Of a stretch of 64,000 nt of DNA, positions 45,120 to 53,685 are shown in pieces. Position 1 is the stretch's first letter. Each line of letters starts with the position of its first letter. This stretch comes from Sphingomonas jinjuensis (GTDB lineage Bacteria; Pseudomonadota; Alphaproteobacteria; Sphingomonadales; Sphingomonadaceae): positions 62,001-126,000 of the forward strand of contig NZ_JACIEV010000010.1 in the NCBI RefSeq assembly GCF_014197105.1, written 5' to 3'. The notes beneath the pieces are model-generated. The model had not been told where the DNA came from. It ran no database searches and saw only the letters and a list, made by a program, of their open reading frames with translations. The position numbers and the translations under genes are program-made.

Positions 45120-45656
45120 ATGCGCCAGACCATCCTCTCCCTCGCGCTCGCCGCCAGCGGTCTCGCCGCGGCGGCCTGCTCGGCGCAGACCGCGCCGCAG
45201 TCGCAGCAGCAGCCCGACATGCCGCGCGGCCCGCGCGGCGGTGGCATGATGATGCGCGCCGACACGAACGGCGACGGCGTCGTCACCCGCCAGGAAGTGA
45301 TCGCCCAGGCCGACGCGCGCTTCGATCGGCTCGACACCAATCGCGACGGCACGATCAGCGCCGACGAGATGGCGGCGATGCGCAGCCGCCGCGCCAACGG
45401 CGAGGACGGCGCGGTGCCGCCGCCGGGCGGCTACAAGCGCGCCCCCGGCATGGGGCGCCAGGCCGATCCCAACGGCGATGGCGCGATCACCAAGACCGAG
45501 TACGAGGCCCGCGCCACCGCCCGCTTCGACCGGATGGATGCCAATCGCGACGGCAAGCTTGATGCCACCGAGATGGCGAACTTCGCGGCCATGCGCCGCG
45601 CCCAGCGCGACGGGCGCTCCGGGGCCGATGGCAACACGCCGCCGCCGGGCCAGTAA
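45120..45656 (+). CDS. EF-hand calcium-binding protein, exported
   Basis: 178 residues. Hydrophobic N-terminal signal (about 4-20) ending AAAACSA, possibly a lipoprotein cysteine. Four EF-hand loops are readable: DTNGDGVVTRQE, DTNRDGTISADE, DPNGDGAITKTE and DANRDGKLDATE, in two pairs separated by a Pro/Gly linker. Periplasmic Ca2+ binding is likely. ATG 45120 follows GGAG. A terminator separates it from the two-component genes downstream, so co-regulation is not assured. Confidence 0.87.
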   Translation: MRQTILSLALAASGLAAAACSAQTAPQSQQQPDMPRGPRGGGMMMRADTNGDGVVTRQEVIAQADARFDRLDTNRDGTISADEMAAMRSRRANGEDGAVPPPGGYKRAPGMGRQADPNGDGAITKTEYEARATARFDRMDANRDGKLDATEMANFAAMRRAQRDGRSGADGNTPPPGQ

Positions 45657-45662
45657 CCGAGT

Positions 45663-45698
45663 GCCGGGCGGGGCCCTTTCGCCCGCCCGGCCCCTTTT
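45663..45698 (+). terminator. Rho-independent terminator after the EF-hand gene
   Basis: GCCGGGCGGG (45663-45672) pairs perfectly with CCCGCCCGGC (45682-45691), followed by CCCTTTT. Seven bases after the EF-hand stop. Confidence 0.82.
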
Positions 45699-45712
45699 CG
45701 TGGAGCCGATCC

Positions 45713-46450
45713 ATGCTAAGCGCCGAGGCGATGGGCGACACGCCGCACTTGCTCCTCGTCGATGACGAGCGCTCGATCCGCGAGCCGCTGGCGCAGTATC
45801 TGACGCGCCAGGGCTTTCGCGTGACCCAGGCGGGCGATGCGGAAAGCGCGCGCACCCGCCTTGCCGCCTACGCCATCGACCTCGTCATCCTCGACATCAT
45901 GATGCCGGGCGAGGACGGCCTGTCGCTCTGCCGCCACATCGCCGCGAGCAGCGACACGCCGGTGATCCTGCTGACCGCGAAGGCCGAGGAAACCGACCGT
46001 ATCGTCGGGCTGGAGATGGGCGCCGACGATTATGTCGTGAAACCGTTCAGCCCGCGCGAACTGGCGACCCGCGCCAAGGTCGTGCTCCGCCGCCTGACCG
46101 CGGGCGGCAGCCGCCAGCATGCGCCCGAAAGCGGCAGCTACGCCTTCGCCGGCTGGGTGCTGAAGACCGGCGAGCGCGCGCTGGTCGATCGTGAGGGCGT
46201 GTCGGTGCCGCTGTCGACCGGCGAGTACAACCTGCTGTTCGCGCTGGTCACGCGCCCACGCCAGGTGCTGACCCGCGATCAGCTGCTCGATCTGACCCAG
46301 GGACGCGAGGCGGCGGCGTTCGACCGGGCGATCGACAACCAGGTCAGCCGGTTGCGCAAGAAGATCGAGCCCGATCCCAAGAACCCCGACATCATCAAGA
46401 CGGTGTGGGGCGGCGGCTATACGCTCGCCGCCGAAGTCACCCGCCTGTGA
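45713..46450 (+). CDS. OmpR-family response regulator
   Basis: 245 residues. The receiver domain (about 10-125) has the DD pair in LLVDDE, the phospho-Asp in LVILDIMMPGEDG, Thr in LLTAKAEE and Lys in YVVKPFSP. The C-terminal winged helix (about 145-240) contains TRDQLLDLTQGRE and VSRLRKKIE and ends with VWGGGYTLAAEV. DNA-binding regulator paired with the next gene. GGAGCCGATCC precedes the ATG. The stop overlaps the kinase GTG. Confidence 0.95.
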   Translation: MLSAEAMGDTPHLLLVDDERSIREPLAQYLTRQGFRVTQAGDAESARTRLAAYAIDLVILDIMMPGEDGLSLCRHIAASSDTPVILLTAKAEETDRIVGLEMGADDYVVKPFSPRELATRAKVVLRRLTAGGSRQHAPESGSYAFAGWVLKTGERALVDREGVSVPLSTGEYNLLFALVTRPRQVLTRDQLLDLTQGREAAAFDRAIDNQVSRLRKKIEPDPKNPDIIKTVWGGGYTLAAEVTRL

Positions 46451-47787
46451 TCCGCATCTGGCCGCGCAGCCTGGCCGGACAGATGGCGCTGCTGGTCGCG
46501 CTCGCGCTGTTCGTGGCGCAGGCGATCAACTTCGCAATGCTCCTGCGCGAGCGGCGCCAGATCGCGCTCGAACAGGTCGCCGGCCCCGCCGCGACCCGCT
46601 TCGTCGACGCGATCGAGCGCATGGCGCAGGGCCGCCCGATCCGCACCGACCGCGGCCGCGTCCGCCTGCTTGCCGCCAGCCCCGTGCGTGTCCACGCTCC
46701 CGACGAGCCGGCGATCGCGAGCACGCTGCGCGGCGCTCTGATCGAAAGCGGCGTTCCCGTCGGCCGCATTGACACGGCGATCGTGCCCTTCGACCAATCC
46801 GACGATTTTGCACGCCGCCTGCCGGCGAGGCGCCGAGCCTGGCTGCAAGAGAACGGCGCGACGCTGGTGATCGCGCTGCAGCGGCCGGGCGGACAATGGC
46901 TGGTGCAACGATTGCCGTGGGTGCGGCGCGACCCCGGCCTCGTCTGGCGGCTCGCCGGGCAAACCGGGGTGCTGTTCGTCGTGCTGCTGCTGCCGGTGCT
47001 GTGGATCGCGCGCCGGCTGTCGCTGCCGCTGCGCCAGCTGACCGCCGCCGCCGAGCAGTTCGGCGCCGGCGATCCCCCTGCCCCGCTATCGGCGGACGGA
47101 CCCGACGACATCGCCCGCCTGATCGCCGCCTTCAACGCGCTGACCCTCAGGGTGCGCGCGATGCTCGACGAGAAGGACCGGATGCTCGGCGCGATCGGCC
47201 ACGACTTGCGCACGCCGCTCGCCGCGTTGCGCGTGCGGATCGAATCGGTCGACGACGACACCGACCGCGCGCGGATGGCCGACACCGTCGACGAGATGAA
47301 CCGAACGCTCGACGACATCCTGTCGCTCGCGCGGCTCGGCCGGCCGAGTGAGCCGATGACCGAAACCGATCTCGCCGCGCTCGTCGATGCGGTGGTCGAG
47401 GACTTCCGCGATCTCGGTGCGCCGGTCGAGTTCGTCGAGGCGGATCGCCTGCCGCTGCGCATCCGCCCGTCGCTGATGCGCCGCGCGGTCCGCAACCTGA
47501 TCGAGAATGCAGTGAAATATGGCGGCGGCGCCATCGTGCGGATCGAACCGTCGCCGCGCCGTGTCGCGATCGTCGTCGAGGACGACGGCCCCGGCATTCC
47601 GCCGGATCGCCTGGACGACGTCTTCGATCCCTTCACCCGCCTGGAAACCTCGCGCAACCGCGATACCGGCGGGATCGGCCTTGGCCTGGCGCTCGCCCGC
47701 GCCATCGCACGCGAGGCGGGCGGCGACGTCACCCTCACCAACCGTCCCGGCGGCGGCCTGGCGGCCACGGTCGTGCTGACGCGGTAG
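46447..47787 (+). CDS. Sensor histidine kinase (EnvZ-type)
   Basis: 446 residues from GTG 46447, which overlaps the regulator stop (GTGA). Two membrane helices (about 10-32 and 160-185) bracket a periplasmic sensor of about 125 residues. HAMP follows (about 186-238), then the H-box AIGHDLRTPLAALR, N-box RNLIENAVKYGG, G1 DDGPGIP and G2 GGIGLGLALA. Inner-membrane kinase for the regulator upstream. The signal is unknown; there is no conserved domain name I can assign to the periplasmic part. Confidence 0.94.
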   Translation: MIRIWPRSLAGQMALLVALALFVAQAINFAMLLRERRQIALEQVAGPAATRFVDAIERMAQGRPIRTDRGRVRLLAASPVRVHAPDEPAIASTLRGALIESGVPVGRIDTAIVPFDQSDDFARRLPARRRAWLQENGATLVIALQRPGGQWLVQRLPWVRRDPGLVWRLAGQTGVLFVVLLLPVLWIARRLSLPLRQLTAAAEQFGAGDPPAPLSADGPDDIARLIAAFNALTLRVRAMLDEKDRMLGAIGHDLRTPLAALRVRIESVDDDTDRARMADTVDEMNRTLDDILSLARLGRPSEPMTETDLAALVDAVVEDFRDLGAPVEFVEADRLPLRIRPSLMRRAVRNLIENAVKYGGGAIVRIEPSPRRVAIVVEDDGPGIPPDRLDDVFDPFTRLETSRNRDTGGIGLGLALARAIAREAGGDVTLTNRPGGGLAATVVLTR

Positions 47788-47829
47788 CACCCGTCACCCC
47801 GACTTTGAGCCGAGATGACGAATTCAGGA

Positions 47830-49326
47830 TCAATCTTCCCGCACCCGCAGCATCGCGAGCGCCGCTGCCGCCATCACCGCTGCCGCGAACGCCATCGTCC
47901 AGATCGGCTCGGTGGGGAAGAACGCCTTCATGATCTGCCCCATCACCGTCGCCACCAGCAGTTGCGGCACCACGACGAAGACGTTGAACAGCCCCATATA
48001 GACGCCCAGCTTCCGCTGCGGCAGCGCGCTCGCCAGGATCGCATAGGGCATGGCGAGGATCGAAGCCCAGGCGATGCCGATCCCGATTTCGCTGGCGATC
48101 AGCAGCTGCGGATCGCGGATCACGAAAAAGCTCGCGAAGCCGGCCGCACCGCACAATAGCGCCAGCAAGTGCGTCCGCGCCCGCCCGATCCGTCGCGCCA
48201 GCCACGGCAGCAGCGTCAGCGCCGCCACCGCGGCGACGCCGTTGTAGGTCGCGAACAGCACGTCGACCCAGTTGGCGCCCCGCTGGAACGCCGCCGTGCC
48301 CGGTGCTGCGCCAAAGAAATACTGCGTCACCACCGGCGTGGTGTTGATCCACATGATGAACAGCGCCGACCAGGTAAAGAACTGGACGAGCGCCAGCCGC
48401 TTCATGATCGGCGGCATGCCCGCGAAGTCGCCGACGATATGGCCGAGCATGCCCGCGCCCTTGCCGCCCTTCGCCCGCGCGATCGCGATCCCGCTCGCCG
48501 CGCCATAGCCGATCAGCAGCGCGCCGAGCAGGTACATCTCCTGCTTCAGCGCGAAGGCACGAACCAGCGCCAGCACGGCTACGCCCGCGACGGCCCAGCC
48601 GACGCTCGCGCCATAGGTCCGCAGCGCGAGCAGGCGAAGCGTCTCGGCCCCGCCATGATCCGCCGCCCCGTCGAACGCCGCCATCTCGTCGGGCGCGTAT
48701 TCGCGCGTCGTCACCACCGTCCACAGCACCGCCGCGAACAGCGCCGCGCCGCCGAACCAGAAGGCGATCCGCACCGTATCGGGAATCTGCCCCGGTGCGG
48801 CATCGTTGGCGACGCCCAGCCGTTCCAGCACCCAGGGAAAGATCGAGCCCACGACCGCGCCCGCGCCGATGAACGCGGTCTGCACCGCATAGCCGACGCC
48901 GTGCTGGTCCTTGCGCAGCATATCGCCGACGAAGGCGCGGAACGGCTCCATCGACACGTTGAGCGACGCGTCGAGCAGCCACAGCATCATCGCCGCGAAC
49001 CAAAGCGCCTTGGCCTCGGGCATCGCCACCAGCGCCAGCGCCGCAAGAACCGCGCCCGCCAGGAAATAGGGTCGCCGACGGCCCAGCCGGCCCAGCCACG
49101 TCCGGTCGCTCATGTGGCCGATGACCGGCTGCACCAGCAGCCCGGTCAGCGGCGCCGCCACCCACAGCGCGGGCAGGTCGTCGAGGCTGGTGCCCAGCGA
49201 CTGGAAGATCCGGCTCATGTTCGCGTTCTGCAACGCGAAGCCGATCTGGATGCCGAAGAAGCCGAACGAGATATTCCACAGGCCGAGCGCGCCCTGACGC
49301 GGCTTCTCGGACGAACGATCGAGCAT
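47830..49326 (-). CDS. malY: MFS sugar transporter (maltose type)
   Basis: 498 residues, about 12 membrane segments. [24 protein letters not shown] (start region), [20 protein letters not shown] between segments 2 and 3, and [12 protein letters not shown] are typical of the GPH/SLC45-like sucrose-maltose branch. Similar to MalY of the Caulobacter maltose locus, hence the tentative name. It would carry maltose from periplasm to cytoplasm, likely with protons. ATG 49326 lies 5 bases after the lacI stop; GGAGGGA precedes it. Confidence 0.87.
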   Translation of the reverse strand: MLDRSSEKPRQGALGLWNISFGFFGIQIGFALQNANMSRIFQSLGTSLDDLPALWVAAPLTGLLVQPVIGHMSDRTWLGRLGRRRPYFLAGAVLAALALVAMPEAKALWFAAMMLWLLDASLNVSMEPFRAFVGDMLRKDQHGVGYAVQTAFIGAGAVVGSIFPWVLERLGVANDAAPGQIPDTVRIAFWFGGAALFAAVLWTVVTTREYAPDEMAAFDGAADHGGAETLRLLALRTYGASVGWAVAGVAVLALVRAFALKQEMYLLGALLIGYGAASGIAIARAKGGKGAGMLGHIVGDFAGMPPIMKRLALVQFFTWSALFIMWINTTPVVTQYFFGAAPGTAAFQRGANWVDVLFATYNGVAAVAALTLLPWLARRIGRARTHLLALLCGAAGFASFFVIRDPQLLIASEIGIGIAWASILAMPYAILASALPQRKLGVYMGLFNVFVVVPQLLVATVMGQIMKAFFPTEPIWTMAFAAAVMAAAALAMLRVRED

Positions 49327-49331
49327 AGGTG

Positions 49332-50363
49332 TCAAATCCCTCCGGTCGACCCGCGCACCACCAGGTGCGTCGGCAGCACGACGCCCGGCGCCGCATCGCC
49401 GCGGATCCGCGCGATCAGCGTCTCGACCAATGTGCGTCCGGCAAGGCCGGTATCCTGTACCACCGTCGTCAGCGACGGGTGGGCGATGGCGGCGGCGGGA
49501 ATATCGTCGAACCCGACCACCGCGATCTGTTCGGGCACCGCCAGCCCTGCCCCCGCAAAGACGCGCATCGCCGCCAGCGCGACGACGTCGCTCGCCGCCA
49601 GCACCGCATCGAACGGCAGGTCGCGCGCCAACAACTCGGCCGCCGCCCGTGCGCCGTCCTCCTCGCTCGCCAGCGCCATCACCTGAAGTGCCGGGTCGGC
49701 CACGATCCCCGTCGCCGCCAGCGCCTCGACATAGCCCCGATAGCGATCCGAATCCTCGGGATGGTGATCGGTCGCATCGCCCAGGAAGGCGATCCGCCGG
49801 CGGCCCCGGGCCAGCAGATGCTCGGTCGCCATGCGCCCGCCGGCGACATTGTCCGACCCGATCGTCAGCCCCGGCTGCCCCTGCCGCACCGAACCCCAGC
49901 GCACAAAATGCGTGCCGCGCGACACCAGCTGGTCGAGCCGCCAGCGATAGCTTTCATAATCGCCATAGCCGAGCAGGATCATCCCGTCGGCGCGGTGACT
50001 GTCCTCGTAATCGACGTGCCAGTCACTGGTCATTTCCTGGAACGAGACGAGCAAATCGTGGCGATGCTCGGCACAGGCGGTCATCATCGCGCTCAGCATC
50101 GACAGGAAGAACGGGTTGATCAGCGACCCGCCGGGCGCTGCGTCCTTGAACAGCAACAGCGCCAGCGTCCGGGTGTGGCCGGTGCGCAGCCCCGATGCGG
50201 TGCGATCGACGGTGTAGTTGAGCTGCTTGGCGATCGCCTCGATCCGCTGGCGCGTGGCTGCGCTCACCGTTGGGCTGCCGCGCAAGGCCCGGCTGACGGT
50301 CGGCTGCGACACGCCGGCGAGGTGAGCGATGTCGAACGACGTCGTCCTACGCTGCCCCGCCAC
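49332..50363 (-). CDS. malI: LacI-family transcriptional regulator (MalI-like)
   Basis: 343 residues from GTG 50363. The HTH is at about 7-26 (AGVSQPTVSRALRGSPTV), then a periplasmic-binding-protein-like sensor to the C-terminus with GSDNVAGGRMATEHLLARG and VVGFDDIPAAAI. GTG is chosen because codons upstream to ATG 50405 lose the strong third-position GC bias and are purine-rich, as a leader would be. Likely represses the maltose genes in the absence of maltose. Forms an operon with the MFS gene and diverges from the TonB receptor. Confidence 0.88.
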   Translation of the reverse strand: MAGQRRTTSFDIAHLAGVSQPTVSRALRGSPTVSAATRQRIEAIAKQLNYTVDRTASGLRTGHTRTLALLLFKDAAPGGSLINPFFLSMLSAMMTACAEHRHDLLVSFQEMTSDWHVDYEDSHRADGMILLGYGDYESYRWRLDQLVSRGTHFVRWGSVRQGQPGLTIGSDNVAGGRMATEHLLARGRRRIAFLGDATDHHPEDSDRYRGYVEALAATGIVADPALQVMALASEEDGARAAAELLARDLPFDAVLAASDVVALAAMRVFAGAGLAVPEQIAVVGFDDIPAAAIAHPSLTTVVQDTGLAGRTLVETLIARIRGDAAPGVVLPTHLVVRGSTGGI

Positions 50364-50412
50364 CTGCCTGCCCCGTCCTTCCTCTCGCCGGCATTGACCT
50401 GCCATTTGCCTG

Positions 50413-50441
50413 ACCACAGACCCTTCGCCCTTCGCTGTCAA
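50413..50441 (-). promoter_or_regulatory. Candidate lacI promoter
   Basis: Minus strand TTGACA (50441-50436) and TGTGGT (50418-50413) are 17 bases apart. A start near 50406 would give a leader of about 40 bases before GTG 50363, or leave ATG 50405 without a leader. The -10 is weak. Confidence 0.38.
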
Positions 50442-50479
50442 CGCGTGTTGCCGCCGCGCCACAGACCACAGCGAAGGGC
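50427..50479. promoter_or_regulatory. 12-bp perfect inverted repeat in the lacI/TonB-receptor divergent region
   Basis: GCCCTTCGCTGT (50427-50438) and ACAGCGAAGGGC (50468-50479) are perfect inverted copies with a 29-base spacer, and the lacI -35 lies partly in the left arm. It could be a looped operator pair or a hairpin in the leader. Confidence 0.45.
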
Positions 50480-50494
50480 CAGCGCATAATCTGA

Positions 50495-50502
50495 ATACGT
50501 AT
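50495..50502. promoter_or_regulatory. CG-centred palindrome, candidate LacI-type operator
   Basis: ATACGTAT, extended by near-symmetric flanks (TGAATACGTATGC), is centred on CG as most LacI-family operators are. It lies 162 bases before the receptor ATG. The leader from here to 50663 shows no further clear element except the GAGGAGGGGAAG ribosome-binding site. Confidence 0.33.
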
Positions 50503-50663
50503 GCGGCCGGATTGGCAGCGATCGGGGTGACGACCTATTGGCAACTCATTGAGCGTCGGCCCGGACTTTGGGAGGCCGGGCAACACTGGTTCAGGTTCGT
50601 CCATCAAGCGAACACGCCGTCAGAACGCGTGGAGCAGACGAGCCATCGAGGAGGGGAAGACCA

Positions 50664-53612
50664 ATGATCGTTTCGTTCGGACGCGGCCGCCCGGCTGCGC
50701 GTTTCTTCGTTTCGGGCAGCGCCGCCGCGCTTGCCGCCGCGCTGATCGGCGCCGTTCCCGCCGCCGCGCAGGACACGACGCCCGCGACGGGCAATGCCGC
50801 CAACCAGCAGACCGTCGATCCCTCGGCCCAGCCCAACGCCAATTCCGCGTCGCAGTCTACGACCCAGGCGACCAACGCCTCGGTCGATCCGACCCCGGTT
50901 CCCGCCGACAGCGCCGCCAATCAGACCGCGGCGGCCCCCGGCGCCGGCGAGGACATCGTCGTCACCGGCTTCCGCGCCTCGCTCGCCTCGTCGGCGAAGA
51001 TCAAGCGCAACTCGACGCTGATCGTCGACTCGGTTTCGGCCGAGGACGTGGGCAAGCTGCCCGACGTGTCGATCGCCGACGCGCTCGCCCGCATCCCAGG
51101 CGTCACCGCCCAGCGCCTCGAAGGCCGCGACCAGCGTCTGTCGATCCGCGGCCTCGGTCCCGACTTCTCGACCACGCTGCTCAACGGTCGCGAGCAGGTG
51201 ACCGTCGGCGACAACCGCGCCGTCGAGTACGACCAGTATCCGTCGGAATTCTTCCAGAACGTCAACGTCTACAAGACCGCCGACGCCTCGCTGATCGCAT
51301 CGGGCATCTCGGGCACCGTCGACCTTCGCATGCTGCGCCCGCTCGACCAGGCTAACCGCATCGTCGCGATCAACGTCCGCGGCCAGATGAACGGCATCGA
51401 CAAGCTGAACCCGGACGGCACCCGCTACGGCTATCGCGCGTCGGCGACCTATGTCGACAAATTCGCGAGCGACACGCTCGGCGTCGCGATCGGCGTCGCG
51501 GCGACGCAGACTCCGTCACAGAACGAGCGCTACAACGCGTGGGGCTATGCCGGGTCGGGCACCAGCGCCGATCCCTATGTGCTCGGCGGCGCCAAGCCCT
51601 ATGTCCAGTCGAACCTGCTCAAGCGTTACGGCGCGGTCGGCACGATCGAGTGGGAGCCGTCGGACAGCTTCCATTCGACCTTCGATGCGCTCTATTCGAA
51701 CTTCAAGGAAGAGCAGACGCTGCGCGGCATCGAATTCCCGCTCGGCTTCAGCGATCCCGTCCGCAGCAACGTGGCGGCGAGCAACGGCTTCGTCACCGGC
51801 GCGACGTTCAGCAACGTCTTCGCCGTCCAGCGCAACGACTATAACCGCCGCACCGCCGACAACCTGTCGCTCGGCTGGAACAACGACCTCAAGCTCACCG
51901 ACCGCATCCACCTGAACGTCGACGCCAGCTGGAGCCGTGCGACACGGACCGATCTGCTGCTTGAAACCAACACCGGCACCGGCTTCGCCAAGAGCGGCGT
52001 GGCCGACACCGTACGCATCTCGCAGAAGGAGAATGGCACCTACACCATCGTGCCGACGCTCAACTATACCGACACCGGCATCTTCAAGCTGACCGACCCG
52101 CAGGGCTGGGGCAACAACGGCACGCAGCAGGTGGTCCAGGCCGGCTTCATCAACCGTCCGAAGTTCACCGACGACCTGAAGTCGCTCCGCGCCAGCCTGA
52201 ACGGCGAGATCGAGGGCAGCGTGCTGAGCCGCTGGGAAGTCGGCGGTAATTTCACCCGCCGCGAAAAGATCAGCGACTACACCAACTTCTTCCTCTGCCC
52301 GCGTGGCGGCGGCACTGGCTGCACGGTGGCCAGCGGCACGCCGCGCTCGATCGCGGTGCCATCGGGTGCGCTGCTCGGCACCAATGTCGCGCTCAACTAT
52401 CTCGGCATTCCGGCGATGCTGACCTACGACCCGCTCAACGTGTACAACAACGCGCTGAACGCGGTGTTCGACCCGCAGCCGTCGGCGCTGGTCCGCGACA
52501 ACACCGTCCTCGAAAAGGTGTGGACCGGCTATGGCAAGCTGACCATCGACGGCGAAGTCGGCGGCAAGGTGCTCAAGGGTGCGCTCGGCGCGCAGGTGAT
52601 CCACACCGAGCAGAGCTCGGTCGGCCAGATCGCCAACGTCCTCGCGGGCCGCGTCACCATCGCACCGGCAAGCCAGACGGTGAAGTATACCCGCGTCCTG
52701 CCCAGCGCGACGTTCAACCTGGAACTGATCCCCAACGGCTTCGTGAAGCTCGGCGCGTCGCAGACGATGGTACGCCCGCGCCTCGACCAGGAGCGCGTGA
52801 CCCAGGACGTCGCGATCAACACCGCGAACATCACGGTCAACAACAATAACGTGTCACTGAACCCGATCTTCACCTCGACCGGCGGCAACGTCTCGCTGCG
52901 ACCCTATCAGTCGACCAACATCGACATCTCGCTGGAGAAGTATTTCCCGGCGGGCGGCTATGTCGCGCTGGCAGGCTACTTCAAGAATCTGACCGACTTC
53001 GTCGATCCGAACAACAGCTACGCCTACGACTTCTCGGCGCTGCTGCCGTCGCTGACGGCGCAGCAGCAGGCGATCGTCCAGCAGATCCGCGGCACCATCG
53101 GCAATGTTTCGGCCCCCGCCAACACCGGCCGCGGCGAGGTGCTGGGTGTGGAGGCGACGCTGTCGCTGCCGCTCAAGGCCGTGACGAGTGCGCTCGACGG
53201 CTTCGGCTTCTTCGTTACCGGCAACTATTCGGACTCGACGGTGAAGTACGCCAACAATCAGGCGATCACCCTGCCCGGCCTGTCGAAGTGGGTCGGCAGC
53301 GGCACGTTCTTCTTCGAGAAGTGGGGCTTCTCGGCGCGCGCCAACTATCGTTACCGTTCGTCATTCCTGGCGGAGGTCGCTGGCCTGTCGGCCAACCCGA
53401 CCTATCGGACCGCCCGGTCGGAAGGCATCCTCGATGCCCAGATCGGCTATGAGTTCCAGGACGGTGCGCTGAAGGGCCTGTCCGTCATGGCGCAGGGCAA
53501 GAACCTGACCGACCGTCCGTTCATCACCTATCAGAACGACGACGTCCGCCAGGTGATCGACTATCAGCGCTACGGCCGCGACTATTACATCGGCCTGACC
53601 TACAAGTTCTGA
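50664..53612 (+). CDS. malA: TonB-dependent receptor for maltodextrins (MalA-like)
   Basis: 982 residues. Signal peptide to about residue 36 (VPAAAQ), a low-complexity Thr/Ala/Asn-rich linker (37-93), then a plug from DIVVTGFRASLASS, containing SIADALARIPGVTAQRLEGR, SIRGLGPDFSTTLLNGRE and SGTVDLRMLRP; these are features of the large Xanthomonas/Caulobacter receptor group. The barrel ends with YYIGLTYKF. The name follows the locus: MFS, LacI, GH13, GH97. Outer-membrane uptake of maltodextrins. GAGGAGGGGAAGACCA precedes the ATG. Confidence 0.9.
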   Translation: MIVSFGRGRPAARFFVSGSAAALAAALIGAVPAAAQDTTPATGNAANQQTVDPSAQPNANSASQSTTQATNASVDPTPVPADSAANQTAAAPGAGEDIVVTGFRASLASSAKIKRNSTLIVDSVSAEDVGKLPDVSIADALARIPGVTAQRLEGRDQRLSIRGLGPDFSTTLLNGREQVTVGDNRAVEYDQYPSEFFQNVNVYKTADASLIASGISGTVDLRMLRPLDQANRIVAINVRGQMNGIDKLNPDGTRYGYRASATYVDKFASDTLGVAIGVAATQTPSQNERYNAWGYAGSGTSADPYVLGGAKPYVQSNLLKRYGAVGTIEWEPSDSFHSTFDALYSNFKEEQTLRGIEFPLGFSDPVRSNVAASNGFVTGATFSNVFAVQRNDYNRRTADNLSLGWNNDLKLTDRIHLNVDASWSRATRTDLLLETNTGTGFAKSGVADTVRISQKENGTYTIVPTLNYTDTGIFKLTDPQGWGNNGTQQVVQAGFINRPKFTDDLKSLRASLNGEIEGSVLSRWEVGGNFTRREKISDYTNFFLCPRGGGTGCTVASGTPRSIAVPSGALLGTNVALNYLGIPAMLTYDPLNVYNNALNAVFDPQPSALVRDNTVLEKVWTGYGKLTIDGEVGGKVLKGALGAQVIHTEQSSVGQIANVLAGRVTIAPASQTVKYTRVLPSATFNLELIPNGFVKLGASQTMVRPRLDQERVTQDVAINTANITVNNNNVSLNPIFTSTGGNVSLRPYQSTNIDISLEKYFPAGGYVALAGYFKNLTDFVDPNNSYAYDFSALLPSLTAQQQAIVQQIRGTIGNVSAPANTGRGEVLGVEATLSLPLKAVTSALDGFGFFVTGNYSDSTVKYANNQAITLPGLSKWVGSGTFFFEKWGFSARANYRYRSSFLAEVAGLSANPTYRTARSEGILDAQIGYEFQDGALKGLSVMAQGKNLTDRPFITYQNDDVRQVIDYQRYGRDYYIGLTYKF

Positions 53613-53622
53613 TCCTGGCTGT

Positions 53623-53651
53623 GAGGGGAGTGCGAACCATGCGCTCCCCTC
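53623..53651 (+). terminator. Hairpin between receptor and first halogenase gene
   Basis: GAGGGGAG (53623-53630) and CTCCCCTC (53644-53651) form a perfect 8-bp stem 10 bases after the receptor stop, followed by only CGCCTTTCG. No long T-run, so a partial terminator or an RNA-stabilising 3' end is likely, with reduced expression of downstream genes. Confidence 0.5.
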
Positions 53652-53685
53652 GCCTTTCGCCATCCCCGACGCTACCGGCGCGAGA

